A stretch of DNA of 64,000 nucleotides from Coptis chinensis (GCA_015680905.1 CM027379.1:99685001-99749000); one strand, 5' to 3'; positions 19,144-30,833 are shown, counted from the first letter of the stretch. Notes: generated from the letters alone by a model not told the origin. A program made the numbers and translations.

Positions 19144-20627
19144 TGATAAGAGCCCAAAACTGTAGTTTTAACCCTGTAACAGTCATACTTTTAGAACAAT
19201 TATGTGAGTAATAATTAAGAGTTAACACTGATTACGTGTTTTTATGCATTTCAGGTTTCAAAGTCCATTATGTGCAGAAATGTGCCACTTTAGCGAGATA
19301 AAAGAGCAAAGGTCGGTTACTAAGGAGTTCCGTGATTAAAGGCCTAGATTCAAGAAGGCCTTCCTAAAGCCCGGTCAAAAGCTGAAAAGTCAACACGGGC
19401 AGAAACAACACACAAGTCAGCAGAACTTCCGATGGCCGTATCTTTGGACTCAGACCTCAGAATGGGGCCTACCTTATGTCAAAACAACCGGCTCGGAAAG
19501 AGCTTTCCAATGGTCTAAACCTTGACCCAATCAGAGGAGCAGAAGTGGACGAAAATTCTGTTGAAGCCAACTGCAGCTGAAGAGGCCTTTTTGGACTGAA
19601 AATATTGGGTTTTGGGCCTTATTCTCGGGCCCAAAACATGGCTCCAAGCCCATGCACGATTTTTGGATCTGGACATATAAAAACCAAAGCTTAGCTCTTT
19701 GTTAATGGTAGCTAGTTAGACCTAAAACAATATAGATAATTCTAGATCTAGTTTAATTAATTAAATTAAGTTTTAGTTCCATTTTCAATTCTTGTTTTAG
19801 ATTAAGTCTTTGAATCATTGTTCTTGATTGATTAGATAAATAAAATAGTTATTTTATCAATTTCAAATTGTGTTATTTCAATCTATTAGATCTAGTTTTA
19901 ATTATTGTTGGTTACCATTTCTTAGTTGTTAATTAGAATATAATTATCGTTTAGTTTAGATTAGTAAATTTCGAATCTTGATAATATGTTTAGTTTAGAT
20001 TCATATGGGAATGATTGCAGAATGATTCAAGGCTAAAACCTCCATTAGAGGGGTTGATGAAGCCTTGATGAAAACTTAGTGGTATAGTGTAGAAGCATTG
20101 TAGAATCTATTCCAATCTAGAAGGTCGTGATTAAGCCATGAGAATGGGTGGACGACCTCACATGCTAGTTAGTACTTTCGTAGAAATGCCATGAACACTA
20201 GGGATTAGAACTTCGAATTTCTTGCCGTAAGAAGAACGTAAGAATCGAGATACAAGAATCTATGCTAGGCTATTAAGTTGGATTCGAGGTGGATTCAATT
20301 CCCCCAATCCTTTATCTAGATTCAAAACAATCATATTTCTATAGCATTAAGTAGTTAGATTAAACATAATCAATTTCATATAGGTATCGTAGTATAACAC
20401 ACCTTCGTAAAGCTCTCATTAGACTTAAAAACGACTAATTAGATTAGAAAACAATTCCATGCTAGAGCACTAGGAGTGGAACGAACTTCCTACTCCACTA
20501 TATCTCATAGGATTGAGAGTAGAGAAATCTTTGATAAGCATATAGCATCATAAATAGTTTTAGTTTACTTACGTTTTGAGTTTCATCGTTCATTTCGTAG
20601 GTAAGTTATTCAATTTTATCATTATCA
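19144..20627 (+). mobile_element. 5' LTR of the complete Athila-type element
   Basis: 1484 bp, TGATAAGAGCCC...CATTATCA. A TATAAAAA box at 19675-19682 lies about 20 bases behind the ATGCACGATTTTTGG block that is shared by all LTRs here. A poly(T/A)-rich R/U5-like part follows to PBS. Confidence 0.92.
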
Positions 20628-20629
20628 AA

Positions 20630-20642
20630 TGGCGCCGCTGCC
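20630..20642 (+). promoter_or_regulatory. Primer-binding site
   Basis: TGGCGCCGCTGCC starts two bases after the LTR end. The motif TGGCGCCGTTGCC, complementary to the 3' end of tRNA-Asp, is the usual Athila-group primer site; this has one difference. The same motif occurs at 52212 in the small LTR element. Confidence 0.8.
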
Positions 20643-21316
20643 ATCTTAGTTGCACTTTAGCATTGTTTTCATAATAGAATTAGTCATTTTTAAGTCCCAT
20701 TAAACCCACCCACCCTTGTTTGATTCATCTTTATCCGTTTATCCGTTTAAAAATTCGAAAAATTCGCGACAAAATTACACTGAGCGCGACCGCGCCTATA
20801 AGGAGCGCACCTGCACCCTATAGTCTGGAACACGAGCGCGACCCGCCCTGATTTTACTGGACCACGAGTGCGACCTGCCCTCACACCGAAGCGACCGCAC
20901 TAAGTCATCGAACAAGGAGGCGACCGCCGCCTGTGGCGTGAGCCTGCTCCACTAAGCCAAAAATCCCGGATTTCAACAGGTTTGTTTCAAACTTCGATTT
21001 TTAAGTTTTTCAGTGTTCTAACTTGTTATTTACACTGAACACGCCGTAAACAAGGCGCTATTCATAAGCGAAGCAAGGGCGCTTATCGGGTATTCCTTTC
21101 TTCCATACCTCGCGATCTCCGGTTAGAGGTTCATACTAATATATCAAGATTGTTTGGATTGTTGTAGTGTTTTTAGACTTAGACTTGCATGAGATTAAAG
21201 GTCCGGTGGGAGAAAAACACGAACGTAATTAACCGTCAACGCGTCAACAAACAAATCTATCGAGTATACCAATCACTACACCTCTAACTAATATTCCACC
21301 AACCACACCTGACATA
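20643..21316 (+). other. Leader between PBS and gag with GC-rich degenerate repeats
   Basis: 20768-20950 holds GAGCGCGACC-like decamers (GAGCGCGACC, GAGCGCACCT, GAGCGCGACC, GAGTGCGACC, GAAGCGACCG, GAGGCGACCG) spaced about 25-50 bases apart, much richer in G/C than anything nearby. A separate pair (CAAGGCGCTATTCATAAGCG then AAGGGCGCTTATCGGG, 21050-21082) could form a hairpin. No ORF. Confidence 0.6.
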
Positions 21317-22990
21317 ATGGCTGAAGAAAAGAGACTCCTCTCTTCGACTTTTACAAAGTCTTGGCGATAGCCCTAAATCTTGCATCGTTCTAGCGGACCC
21401 GATTGGGGGATTTTCGAATTCCCCAAACATATTTAATTTGTTACCCGTTTTCCATGGTTTAGACCATGAAAAACCTTATCAACACATCGTAGGATTGAAC
21501 AAGTCCTTACAACATTCCATCATCCCTACGGTTGGTGCGGAACAAATTAAATTGAGGGTATTTCCTTCACCTTAGCCCGATAAAGGCGTCTTGGTTAAGC
21601 GCCCAAAGCCTAACTCTGTGGACTTCGTGGGCTAAACTTGTTCAGCTGTTTATGGAACATTTTTACCCACCCCTAAAGACGGATGAGATGCTTTCCAAGA
21701 TTCATTTTTCCGACAAAATCCTTATGAATCGTTTTCTCGAGGCTTGGAATCGTTTCACCGATCCGCTTATTGAGTGTCCACACCATAACCTAGCAAAAGA
21801 CACGTTAGTTAGTTGCCTTTTCAAAGGACTTCAACATCACCATAAAGAAGTCCTTGACATAATGAATGGGGTAGTTTCCTAAGTAAAGGAGCCTCGGGAG
21901 GCTTACAAATTTTTAGAAGATCAAACTAAACGTAATAACAATTGGGGGTAGTGATGATATCCCCGCTCTGTTAGTTCTTCTTCAACGGATAAGGCCACCG
22001 GTATGTTTGAGATGAAACCCGATCTAGAACTTAAAAATTTAATCGAATCTCTAACTAAAAAGGTTGAGGCTATTTACGCAACAAAAGCCTATCCCGTAAT
22101 GAATGTTAACTCCAACCCATGTAATGTCTGTTTGAGTCCCGAGCACCCGACTCCTATTGTCCTCTAAGCCTATGAACAACAACAATTAGAGCAAGATAAT
22201 GTTTATTCCATTAATAACTATCCTATTCCTAATGCCCCATGGAGACAACATCCTTAACTTTAGTTGGCGAAACAATCAACAAGTTTCACCTCCGGGTCTA
22301 ATAACCAAAATGTTAGGCAAGCAAACAACTATAATCAAGCTCCACCTAGGCAAGGCCGGGGACTAAGTCGGGAAATTATAATAATTATAACAACCAAAGC
22401 TTAACCACGACAAAGGTTTAGCACAAGGTCGGGGTAATTATAATAGTTATAATACCAATAGAGGTATCGTTCGGTTAACAATAGTAACTATCACAACCCA
22501 CCCATAAATAATCAACGTGAGATAGTTCAGTCCACACCACTGTGACTACTACACAATCACACCGGATCGTTATAGGCGCTTTATACAGGTTACCCAACAA
22601 CTTTTCCAATCAATGACTCAATCAAACCAACAGATCTTACAATCCATAAATCGGGGGCATACAACGGTTAGCCCAAGAGAAAGCCCAACCAAAAGGCGTG
22701 TTTCGAGGACAAGCCATACCCAACCCTAAAACAACAAACACAGCCTTTGAGGTAAACGGTAATACTAGTACGGAAATGACAATAGTAGGTGACCTGAATG
22801 CCATCACCACTCTCCGCTCTGGAAGAGTGGTTGATAACAAAGTAACTATGCCTATAGTTATCCCATCAGTACTCCCTACACCGGATATCGAACTAGATAC
22901 CGAAATAGAAACTGAAGAGCCTACCAATCGTAGAGGTACCAGTTAAACCACAACCTAAGAAACAGAAAGCCAAGGTAACACATCAAGTCG
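21317..22990 (+). pseudogene. gag: gag of Athila-type element (multiply broken)
   Basis: The capsid protein that packages the RNA. ATG 21317 opens MAEEKRLLSSTF. In other frames the Athila capsid wording follows: FEFPKHIFNLLPVFHGL, EKPYQHIVGLNKSL, IKLRVF, then 21652-21882 with FLEAWNRFTDPLIECPHHNL and LVSCLFKGLQHHHKEVLD. Beyond 21900 a low-complexity Asn/Gln-rich part lies (about 22170-22560), then ITTLRSGRVVDNKV (22800-22850), the usual linker before protease. No zinc knuckle is visible. At least six frameshifts or stops, so no full Gag could be made. Confidence 0.8.
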
Positions 22991-23040
22991 AGCCATACGC
23001 TAAATATAGAGCAAAACCACCATTCCCTCAGAAGTTAGCC

Positions 23041-23601
23041 ATGCTAACCAGGGATACAAACTTTGAGGAGATTAGGAACGTTTTCAAGAATCTAACGATA
23101 AACCTTCCTTTTCTCGAAGCTATTAAAAAGCTCCCTAACCACGCTAAGTTTCTTAAAGAGTTGTGCACTACTAGGCGTAAGACCAACATACCTAAAGACG
23201 CCTTTTTAACTGAACAATTCCCAACTTTATCCGAAAATAATGGAATCGTTAAGTACAAGGACCCTGGTCGTCCTACTGTAAAATGCACCTTAGGAGATTC
23301 CCACACGACGACCGCTTTATTAGACCTGGGGGCGAGTGTTAACTTACTCCCGTATTACTTGTATAAACAAATAGGTCTACAGGAAATGCAACCTACAAAA
23401 ATAACGTTGCAATTAGCGGACAGGTCAATTAAGTATCCTAAGGGTGTAGTGGAAAACGTGCTTGTTAAGGTTCAGGATTTTTACTATCCTGCTGATTTTG
23501 TTATCCTCGATCTGAGTGTCGTCAGCGACTCTGTACCCGATCATCTTAGAAGCCCCCTTCTTAGCAACTGCCAACGCATTTATAAATTGCCACGATGGTA
23601 A
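23041..23601 (+). pseudogene. pro: gag-protease junction and aspartic protease
   Basis: A 186-codon open frame. Residues about 1-60 are the Athila-type TRDTNFEEIRNVF...LPFLEAIKKLPNHAKFLKEL block. Around residue 95 is LLDLGASVNLLP (23317-23352), with the catalytic Asp in D-L-G-A-S in place of the D-T/S-G of most retropepsins, as is usual for Athila. FYYPADFVILD follows near residue 150. The final residues run out of frame; the continuation SVPIILEAPFLATANAFINC lies in the frame that opens at 23516. Confidence 0.85.
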
Positions 23602-24985
23602 GATGTCCTTATCTTTTGGCCATCATACAGTTGAGGTAAATGTTTTTAAAATGAGGAAACAATTACCAGATTTGTTTATAGATGGGGAGGTTAGCATGAT
23701 CGAGAGCTTAGCTCAAGATTATTTTAACAACACGTTTCCTGAAAACAATATGTACAAATTCCTTTCTTTTGGAACTTCAGATTTTGTAAATGACTCCTAC
23801 TTAGAGGAAGTCAACACCATCCTTGAGTCCACACCAATTGTAGACACTTCGGTTGCTCCACATATTGAGTATGAAGACTTGCTACCTAAGCAAGTATTCA
23901 TTATGCAAAATGAGGACCCCGACGAAACATCTATTGATTTTCCTTCCACCCCAGTGCTTAAACCCCTTCCCCCAGAGTTAAAATATATTCAACTCGATCT
24001 GGATGGTAGTCATTCGGTAATTATATCTTCTTTGTTATCTAAGAATGAAGAGACAAGTTTAATCCGGGTGATTAAGGAACATCGGTCTGCGATTGGTTGG
24101 TCCCTAGCTGACATTAAGGGAATTGACCCTAATGTTTGCACTTATCGTATCCATTTGGAGGATAACGCGAAGACTTCTCACAAACCTCAGCATCGCTTGA
24201 ACCCTGCCATAAAAGAGGTGGTTAGGGAAAAGTCTTCACGATTACTTTCGATCACGGGTATCATATACCCAATCTCGATATAGCGAATGGGTCAGCCCCA
24301 TTCATGTAGTTCCTAAGAAATCGGGAGTTACCATGGTGCGTAGCGGGAAGGGTGACTATGTTGTCACCTGAGTCCTATGAAATGGAGGATCCGTATTGAT
24401 TCTGAGACAGGTTAAATGCTATGACACGAAAGGATCACTTTCCCTTTACCTTTTATAGATCAAATGCTTGAGCGCCTAGTTGGTCATGCTTTTATTGTTT
24501 TCTGGATGGCTACTCGGGCTATTTTCAGATTATTATTGATATTGATGACCAAGAAAAGACTACCTTCACATGTCCCTTTGGAGCGAATGCCTTTTGGCCT
24601 TTGTAATGCTCCGGAACCTTCCAAATTGTATGCTTCATATATTTAGTGACATGGTAGAAGCTTTATGGAAGTTTTCATGGATGATTTTTCTATCTATGGA
24701 GACTCCTTCACAGATTTGTTTGTCTAACCTGTCTAAGGTTTTGACACGGTGTGAAGAAAAGAGCCTCGTTTTAAACTGGGAAAAGTGTCATTTCATGGTG
24801 CAAAAGGGCATAGTACTAGGTCACATTGTATCTAGTGATGGCATCGAGGTAGATAAGGCCAAACTAGATAAGATAGCGACTTACCTAAACCCACGGACTG
24901 TCCGTGATATTAGAGCCTTTCTAGGCCATGCGGGTTTTTATAGGCGATTTATTAAAGACTTCTCAAAATAGCTAGGCCTTTAACT
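23516..24985 (+). pseudogene. pol: Reverse transcriptase of the Athila-type element
   Basis: The open frame 23516-24283 carries the protease tail, an acidic spacer and the start of RT with ELKYIQLD, SLIRVIKEHRSAIGWSLADI and KGIDPNVCTYRIHLEDN. After a frameshift near 24225 come SEWVSPIHVVPKKSG-like codons (24280-24320), LPFTFYRSNA-like (24440) and PFGLCNAP (24590). The catalytic FMDDFSIYG is at 24674-24700. The frame 24570-24971 then gives LVLNWEKCHFMVQKGIVLGH and RDIRAFLGHAGFYRRFIKDF (thumb/connection). RT copies the RNA into DNA. The active-site Asp pair is intact but the frame is broken at least five times. Confidence 0.88.
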
Positions 24986-25500
24986 AATCTGCTTTTGAAA
25001 GATGCAATCTTTGATTTTAATTTTAACCGTAAGCGGCTTTTGAAACTTTAAAAGCCGCTCTAACCTCTACACTAATTATATATAGCCTCCCGATTGGTCT
25101 AAACCTTTCGAACTCATGTGTGATGCTAGTGACTATGCGGTTAGTGCGATCTTGGGACAAAAACTAGATAATAAGTCCAATCTTTATTATTTATTATGCT
25201 AGTAAAACCTTAAACGATGCTCAACGGAATTATTCAACTACAGAAAAAGAATTATTAGCTATCATTTATGCTTTAGATAAGTTTCGTCCTTATTTGGTTG
25301 GTTCTAAAACTTTAGTTTACATGGACCATGCAGCCCTTAAGTACCTTCTGGCAAAGAAGGATGCTAAGCAGAGATTAATCCGATGGATCCTTCTCCTGCA
25401 AGAGTTCACATTAGAAATAAAGGACAAAAGAGGGGTCAAAAATGTAGTTGTCGACCACCTATCTAAACTCACAAACGACGATCAGACTGATTCTGAGTCC
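24986..25500 (+). pseudogene. pol: RNase H domain of the Athila-type element
   Basis: In shifting frames: FELMCDASDYAVSAILGQKL (25106-25165), then [20 protein letters not shown] (25195-25255), [20 protein letters not shown] (25260-25320) and [20 protein letters not shown] (25324-25383). RNase H removes the RNA strand during reverse transcription. The Asp of CDAS, the Glu of TEKEL and the Asp of MDHAAL are present. An inserted T near 25187 shifts the frame. Confidence 0.85.
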
Positions 25501-26876
25501 ATACCGGACTCTTTTCCGGATGAGCATCTGTATGCCATTTTTTCAGCACCATGGTATGCTGACATTGTAAATTATTTAGCGGCTGATGTTATGCCTTATA
25601 ATTGGTCAAGAAATGAATGTAAGAAGTTCTTGGCCAGAGTTAAGTTATACTACTGGGATGAGCTCTATCTTTTTAAGTATTGTGCGGATCAGATTATTCG
25701 TCGTTGTATTCCCCAGTGGGAATACAATGAAGTTCTATCATTGTATTCCCTATACAATGAAGTTCTATCATTCTGCCATGACAAAGAGTGTGGTGGCCAT
25801 TTTAGTGGGATAAAAATAGCCGCTAAAGTTCTTCAATGTGGATTTTATTGGCCTACCCTTTTTAAGGATGCCCAAGTGCATTGCAAGACGTGTATTCGTT
25901 GCCAACAACTTGGGAGAATCACGAAGCGTAATATGATGCCATTAAATCCAATCTTGATAGTAGAAATTTTTGACGTTTAGGGCATTGATTTCATGGGTCC
26001 TTTCCCGGTTTCCCACGGTTTCATTTATATTCTAGTTGCCGTGGACTACGTGTCTAAATGGATAGAGGCCCTAGTTTGCCATAGCAATGACCATAAGACC
26101 GTTGTATTTTTTATTAAAGAATATATTTTCTGTCGGTTTGGCATTCCGAAAGCCATCATTAGTGATGGTGGAACATATTTTTTAAATTGAGTTGTTGCAT
26201 CCCTAGTGAAAAAAGTATGGAGTTACACACAAAGTAGCAACTCCTTATCATCCACAAACTAGCGGACAAGTAGAAGTTTCTAATAGGGAAATCAAAAAGA
26301 TTTTAGAAACAAGCCAGAAACCCCGATAGGAAAGACTGGTCAAAGCGTCTATCGGATGCCTTATGGGCGTATAGAACTGCTTTCAAAACTCCTATAGGTA
26401 TGTCTCCCTTTAGACTTGTATTTGGGAAACCATGTCATTTGCCCGTTGAATTAGAGCACCGTGCTCTGTGGGCTATAAAAAGCCTTAACTTTAATATTGA
26501 TGAGGTAGGTGTCAAACGCAAGTTGCAATTGAATGAGCTTGAAGAAATCCGTAGCGATTCGTACGATCTCGCGAAGGATTATAAAGCTAACATGAAACGT
26601 GTTCATGATAAGCATATCTTGCACAAAGAGTTTGTGGTCGGTTAAAAGGTCTTGCTTTACAACTCCCGTCTACATATTTTCCCAAGAAAACTAAAAAACC
26701 GTTGGTCTGGCCCCTTTCTGGTTACTGAAGTCACCCCTTACGGGGCAATCACCTTGGTAAATCCAAATGACAACAGTACCTTTCAAGTTAATGGTCAACG
26801 GTTAAAACATTTTCACGAACTTCTGTCCCCTGATGTAGAGGAAGTCCTTTTACAGGACCCTGTCTATGAGGACTAA
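25501..26876 (+). pseudogene. pol: Integrase of the Athila-type element
   Basis: Zinc-binding N-terminus: [20 protein letters not shown] then [11 protein letters not shown] (25770-25920, H-H-C-C). The core begins after an in-frame TAG at 25978: GIDFMGPFP, DYVSKWIEAL, then IISDGGTYFLN (26157-26187). After a frameshift a further frame reads [20 protein letters not shown] (about 26240-26300). The two Asp and the Glu (VEVSN) of the D,D-35-E triad are visible. The C-terminus shows [20 protein letters not shown] (26400) and KLKNRWSGPFLVTEVTPYGA (26690-26750), ending at TAA 26874-26876. A 12-codon tandem duplication ([13 protein letters not shown]-like) sits at 25725-25775. Confidence 0.9.
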
Positions 26877-27823
26877 CCTTGTCATTTGGTGTACTTCCTT
26901 TCACTCCCATATAGTGGTAAGTGCACCATTCAAGTAACCTTGGTCCTAAGTTCCTTAACATAATTCCGGGTTTTCTCGGTTTTTGAATTATGTATTTATT
27001 ATTTATTTTTTTCGTGTTTCTTATAATAAACTAATAAAAAAAAAAAAATATAAATAAAAATAAAATAAAAATTCTAAAATCATAGAAATAGCAATCCAAC
27101 AAGTCTTGGGAATCTGACTTTAAACGACCCACGTTTTAAACAAATTTTGTGTTTAAAAATTTGTTTGGGGGTGGGCAGTCGATCTTTCCATCGGGATTGC
27201 TCGAACTTTCCATTGGTGTTGCTTAGGCCCATTACTTGTAGTTCAATTGGGTTGACGTAATCTAAACCTAGAATTCCTTCGTTCGCATAACTTACGTCAC
27301 ACACGCACTTTGAGGCGTTCTTCCACCCTCTTCTATGTCACCCATGGCTGGAATTGAGTGTTTTATGGATCATTGGATTGGAAATTCTCTACTGATCATT
27401 TCCATAACTCATTCGCCAAAATCGGGCCAGTAACGAAGCGGCAAATTGAATTTGAAATTGCGCGAAAAATCGGAAAATTTCGAATTCAAATTGGGCTTGG
27501 GCCCAAACCGCCGCGCCGACCGTCGTCGTCTCCTTCTTCCCAAACCGCACGCACAGTGTTTCCCTTTCAATCCCGCCGGTTACAAGTTAAATCAAACTTT
27601 GAAAACCAAAATAAAAAAAAAGAGAGAGAGAAGGAAACCTAACTACACCCACACCAAGATAATCAAAGCCAACTTAAATCTTCTAAACCATTACCACCAC
27701 CACCCCAACTCGAAAAAAGCCACCGGTTCAAGTAACCACCGCCACCACCGTGTTTTTAGTAGTTTTTCTTCACACTCACCTCCCCCACAGTCTACAAAAC
27801 CATTACTTGTCTAAGAAACTTCA
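26877..27823 (+). other. Spacer between integrase and ORF1 with an internal polypurine-like tract
   Basis: Contains an A-rich stretch (27030-27070) and TTGTTTGGGGGTGGG at 27161-27175. A C/A-rich leader (27640-27810) precedes ORF1. Two overlapping open frames at 27358-27814 are of simple composition and I do not regard them as genes. The minus-strand copy has the same tract at 60309-60324. Confidence 0.6.
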
Positions 27824-28966
27824 ATGGCGCTATGACGTAGAATTTTGCCGGAGCACGCGTTTGCTTCCGACAGTTTCGCGCCATTTTACGACGCGGAGAT
27901 GATTAAGAGGCATTGGAACGGATTTGTGGTACTTTCGGTGAGGAGTTATATCACTATGATTTGGTAGAACAGTTTTATAAAAAGCGAGAATTGGAAGGGG
28001 ATAGGATTTTCATAAAGTTAGGAGGAACGAGGAGGGAAGTAACGAGACAGTTGTTGGCCGAACTGTTAGGAATTACGCTTGAAAGCAACCTGGTAACGAC
28101 AATTCAGGAATCCCAAAGATATCTTGGAGTTCTGCTTTGATGAAGGATCTTGTCCCGAGGGTGAATACAATCCGACATCTCATTCGTCCCCGATCCACCA
28201 TGAGAACCAATCAACCGGTCAGAGCTCGGTGGATTGGTAGGAACGCCCTGGAAAGACAAAGTCGATGATATCGGCTGCAATGTCCGCGACGTTCTCTGGA
28301 TTTTGCAAACAAATAAGTATAATTTCTGCATCCTTGATTTAATGTTTAATGTGATTCGAGGAGGGGGAAGAGCTTGGCGCCTCTTCCGTATTGATCACTA
28401 AGATCATGCTCTCCTTTAGAGCAGTTGCAAGATCTGCTCCTATTAAGATCAAATTGCATTCTAATGCAAGTATCTATACGGATTGCATCCAAGAGACTTG
28501 GCCGTTGTCTGAAGAAAAAATGGTTGAGTCAGAGGATGAAAGGGAAGATATGACATGTCTGGATGAAGATGCATTAGATAATTGTAATTCTAATTTAGAA
28601 CGCATGCAAGTGTTGGAAACTGCCTTGCGGTGCGTTTATGGTATTTGTGGAGATATCCGAGATAGACAGATTGTAGTTCAAAAGAAGCAAGGGAACCTTC
28701 AGAGGAGATTTGAAATGCTTGAAGGGGTTCTGGATGATATCTTGTCCAACATGGAGACTATCCACCAGCATCAACAAACCCAGTATGCACTACTCGGTAC
28801 TAAGATGGAAGCCCGGTAGCTTGTTCGAATAGAGATGCTTCTGACGCATGCCACCGTGGGAGGACTCTGTTTCAGCCGAGTCCGAAGCCGGCATGAGCGT
28901 CGTCGCCAAAGACAGATGGTTCAAGCCAATCTCCATCCTAGGGCCCATCATCATCCGCGTAACTAG
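27824..28966 (+). pseudogene. Athila-type ORF1 downstream of integrase, unknown function
   Basis: ATG 27824 is followed by FASDSFAPFYDAEMIKRHWN, LVEQFYKKRELEGDRIFIKL and RREVTRQLLAELLGITLES. Further frames give ARWIGRN, WILQTNKYNFCILDL, ITKIMLSF, IKLHSNASIYTDCIQETWPL, a coiled-coil-like part (28600-28800) and a basic tail ending at TAG 28964-28966. The minus-strand element has the same protein order (59766-59406 joined to 50601-49856), with GRKIFVRVNDRRRELCTGVL. The pattern 'W....Y..LV..FY' recalls the 'putative plant transposon protein' domain annotated in Athila downstream ORFs; function is not known. No signal peptide or membrane segment seen, so an envelope role is not supported. Several frameshifts. 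Confidence 0.6.
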
Positions 28967-29155
28967 GTGTTCACCATCATTTGGTTGTGTTGTTGTTATT
29001 TCATAATTTTGTTTTATTAGTTGGATTTTAATTCAAGTAGTTAAATTTAAATAGTAATGTGTTTATTTAATGTTGTTTGGATTTAAATTTTATTTTTAAT
29101 ATAATTGGTTATTTTCGAGTACTACTTGTTTTATCATTAATCCCACCTTCCCGAC

Positions 29156-29169
29156 TTGTTTGGGGGTGG
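29156..29169 (+). other. Internal polypurine-like tract after ORF1
   Basis: TTGTTTGGGGGTGG, preceded by AATCCCACCTTCCCGAC. The minus-strand element has the same tract in the same context at 49657-49670. It resembles the true polypurine tract at 32466. Confidence 0.6.
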
Positions 29170-29607
29170 AAATATTTATACCGAGCATAAGTCGTTATAT
29201 GATCATCTGCTGTAAAGTTGTATTGGAGGAAAGGTTGATAATTTGGCCGATATCGGCATATCTATAATTTGTGTGGTGGTAGCATGAAATCTAGGAGAGT
29301 TTAGAAGTTACTATTCTAAATCAAGTATGAAAGATACCAGGATTTATAGAAAATCATGGAAATGGTTTGTTTCCGTTTTCGGGTTTGGAATTTTTCTATT
29401 TCCGGAAATTTCCTTCAAACAATTTGGGAACTTCCCGATTTGTTTTGGTAGCTCAGAACCTATTTAAACTCCTTTCTTTCTACACTAACAAACCACACTA
29501 CACCCCACCATCATCCCAAGACCTTCCACTCCAAGTTTTTCTTTCTTTTTGCTCTAAACCCGGTTTCAAAGATTTACTTAGCACGCCATCTACATTTTCA
29601 CAAAATT

Positions 29608-30695
29608 TTGTCGAGTGCGACCAGCCCTCCTTTGCGCTACCCCCCCCCAAAACACTGTAAAAGCATTAACACACGACGACCGACACCCCCTTCCGTGCTT
29701 GCGGGAAATTCCAATTTTCGAGGGTCATCCGGGATTTTTGGAACCGTTCAAAGAGTAGTTAAGATGACATCTCCTATAGTCATACCTGAACAGTCTTTTG
29801 AAGATGTGTTGGGCACGAGACCTATGGACATTGGTTCCGACCACGGGGATCCTGCGATTAGGATGGTGTCATCTACCGGTAAGTGATGACGATTCATATT
29901 CACCACGACTTCGCTTATTTCTATGACCATGTTAAATTCTATTGTAATCGGGATGGAGAACAAGAATTCTCCGTCGTAGTCGAAGACCGCGGCACATCAA
30001 TTCGATAAAAATGTGGTCGCTTTAGTTTCGGGATTACCAATACCGATCCTGTTCACACATGGGCATATATGACCCGATAATGCATATCTTTATGATTATA
30101 CATATTTCCATGAGTATTATGGGGGGGGTATTTCGAGTAATGGACCGAGGCGATATAGCATTGCCCTTGGTAGCCTTTCCCTAAACGTAGGCACCACCAT
30201 GTTATTCATCCCGATGAATATTTTGGGGAATGGCGGTTCATTTCTGCAAAAAAGATGCTGGCTGGTGACATTTTCCTCGCTTTAGGCGAGGGACGTCGCC
30301 CGATATGACATTCCCCGAGTATTAGTCGCTAGTCTTAAGAGAGCCCAAACCATGAGGCGTAAGTATCTTCTTATGCCTGTTAGTAAAAGCCGCATCATCG
30401 CGTAGTTGTTTACTCAGTATTCTATGCACAATTCACAGATTGGAAAAGGGTTGAAGTCATGAGACCCACCAATCGGGTGGTTCGCTTCGTTCGCGAATAA
30501 TGACTTGGCGGGATGGCGGGTGCGACCCTCATTTGGTTGCCCCATTACATCCCATCGGACATGATAACACTTAACAGGTTAACATTAGTAGATGATAACC
30601 GGCGCGGCAAGCTTGGAAAATTACAATGGACCGCGGGATCGCGAAGGAACCTCGCCTCACTAACGAGGAAGAGGATGCTTAAAGCGGGGAGATAA
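29608..30695 (+). pseudogene. Athila-type ORF2, 'putative plant transposon protein'-like
   Basis: Opens with SNFRGSSGIFGTVQRVVKM and PIVIPEQSFEDVLGTRPM. In later frames SISNILG-type and FLALGEGR-type blocks follow, then a C-terminal part whose equivalents are at 1018-1101 and 48141-48230. It is best read from the minus-strand copy (49225-48141). There IITEQSFKDLL is followed by LTEYFYNN, EQVFSVIVNDMTIDFNKFLV and RFLYDIPQVLVASL, the arrangement of the plant-transposon-protein domain as I recall it. ORF1 and ORF2 share the 'Y..L...FY....(V)' arrangement, so they may be distant duplicates. The frame is broken repeatedly and ends close to 30682-30695. Confidence 0.55.
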
Positions 30696-30696
30696 G

Positions 30697-30833
30697 GTAA
30701 GTTTTAGTTTTGTTAGTGTCTGCTTATGTCCCAAGCAATTTAATTCGGTTAACCCCATAATGGGTGGAACTCTTATAGAGTTAAGGTCGGTTTTATTTCC
30801 TATATTAGTATGCGTTCTAACTTTGTTTTGCAG
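30697..30833 (+). other. Putative short intron just after ORF2
   Basis: AAG/GTAAGTTTT donor and AACTTTGTTTTGCAG acceptor, 137 bp apart. The minus-strand copy has 139 bp between the equivalent sites (48126-47988) and the copy at 1116-1279 has 164 bp. The internal sequence (TTATGTCCCAAGCAATTTA, then AACCCCATAA and GGGTGGAACTC) is conserved in all three. Confidence 0.5.

Noticed and set aside
22637-22927. Minus-strand Ser/Val-rich open frame opposite gag
   Set aside because: It is the complement of the gag-protease linker (LRSGRVVDNKV frame), which is the conserved one.
27446-27814. Two overlapping open frames before ORF1
   Set aside because: Simple composition (Lys, His, Pro runs from A/C-rich leader), not matched in the minus-strand copy of the same spacer.
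27824-30695. Envelope gene that would make the Athila-type element a retrovirus-like agent
   Set aside because: No signal peptide, membrane anchor or cleavage-site character in either downstream ORF in any copy; the similarity is to plant-transposon proteins.
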